Assembly (NCBI GenBank): GCA_903958265.1
Contig: CAJBSQ010000675.1
Span: 1 to 6,548, forward strand
DNA from: an uncultured Planctomycetaceae bacterium
GTDB taxonomy: Bacteria > Planctomycetota > Planctomycetia > Pirellulales > UBA1268
DNA length: 6,548 nucleotides
Direction of reading: 5' to 3'
Shown: piece after piece, positions 6,250-6,548 of the stretch
How the letters are laid out: each line of letters begins with the position of its first letter
Position numbering within the stretch: the first letter of the stretch is position 1
Made by a program: the position numbers and the translations under genes
The notes under the pieces: model-generated
Seen by the model: the letters and a program-made list of their open reading frames with translations, nothing else
Databases searched by the model: none
What the model was told of the DNA's origin: nothing

Positions 6250-6548
6250 TCACTTAACGTGCTTCGGAATCTCCGTCTCGGGCGTCTCGCGGAGCAGCCG
6301 GTCGATGATCGACTCGCTCGTCAGCCCCTCCGCCTGGGCCTGGAAGTTGGTCGCAATCCGATGCCGCAGCACCGGCACGGCCACCCGGCGAATGTCGTCG
6401 AGCGACACGCTGAAGCGGCCGTCCATCGCCGCCATCGCCTTGCCCCCCTGGATCAGAAACTGCCCGGCCCGCGGCCCGGCCCCCCAGTCGACGAGTTCGG
6501 CCACGTACTTGGGCGACTGCGGATCCTTCGGCCGGGTGGCCCGCACCA
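6250..6548 (-). CDS. MoxR-type AAA+ ATPase, C-terminal end (partial, 5' end outside window)
   Basis: Only about the last 99 codons are visible and the frame stays open to the right edge. The first visible GTG (6544-6546) is an internal valine of a VRATRP motif, not a start. The segment matches the C-terminal lid of MoxR ATPases: VRATRP, then a DWGAGPRAGQFLI stretch holding the sensor-2-type arginine (WGAxPRA), then AKAMAAMDGR-like and SLDDI..VAVPVLRHRI segments. The ATP-binding Walker motifs must lie outside the window. MoxR proteins are chaperone-like ATPases that work with vWA-domain proteins, which fits the three genes that follow. The end, EIPKHVK and TGA at 6250-6252, is at a usual distance after the lid. 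The family assignment is confident even though the protein is partial. Confidence 0.9.
   Translation of the reverse strand, partial: VRATRPKDPQSPKYVAELVDWGAGPRAGQFLIQGGKAMAAMDGRFSVSLDDIRRVAVPVLRHRIATNFQAQAEGLTSESIIDRLLRETPETEIPKHVK

Noticed and set aside
5154..6257. A 367-codon plus-strand ORF
   Set aside because: It is an in-register antisense shadow of the clearly recognisable DUF58 gene, with no domain or ribosome binding site.
6544..6546. GTG as the start of a short 98-residue protein
   Set aside because: The codon is the valine in the MoxR VRATRP motif and the frame continues open to the window edge, so it is internal to a longer gene.

Overview
The window is GC-rich and gene-dense, and every supportable gene lies on the minus strand. 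The gene set, the codon use and the style of the membrane-anchored von Willebrand A (vWA) proteins suggest a planctomycete (Pirellulales-like). That placement is inferred from protein character only and was not checked by any search.

Read in the direction of transcription (right to left), the layout has two parts. From 6548 to 748 there is a tight four-gene cluster: the C-terminal end of a MoxR-type AAA+ ATPase, a complete soluble DUF58 protein with an intact metal-binding vWA site, a 760-residue BatA-like membrane protein, and a 765-residue membrane protein with an intact vWA site and a glutamine-amidotransferase-like domain. The gaps are 22 nt, 3 nt and a 4-nt ATGA overlap, so the genes are almost certainly co-transcribed and partly translationally coupled. 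An imperfect hairpin followed by a short U-rich run straddles the last stop codon and probably ends the operon.

After a 123-nt gap, a second gene runs off the left edge (624 to 1). It has no stop codon inside the window, so it is easy to miss. It has a perfect Shine-Dalgarno, an N-terminal membrane helix, a helical extracytoplasmic region of about 155 residues and the start of a second membrane helix, which is the layout of a sensor histidine kinase or chemoreceptor-type protein.

MoxR, DUF58 and vWA membrane proteins form a recurring chaperone-like set (the Bat, or aerotolerance, type). In the usual model, the cytoplasmic ATPase and the DUF58 protein act with membrane vWA proteins that reach into the periplasm. 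Here the two large membrane proteins share one architecture and nearly one length, but only one keeps the metal site. They look like a diverged paralogous pair, probably acting together as a scaffold. The system is a known type with poorly known function, and I do not see a wholly new one.
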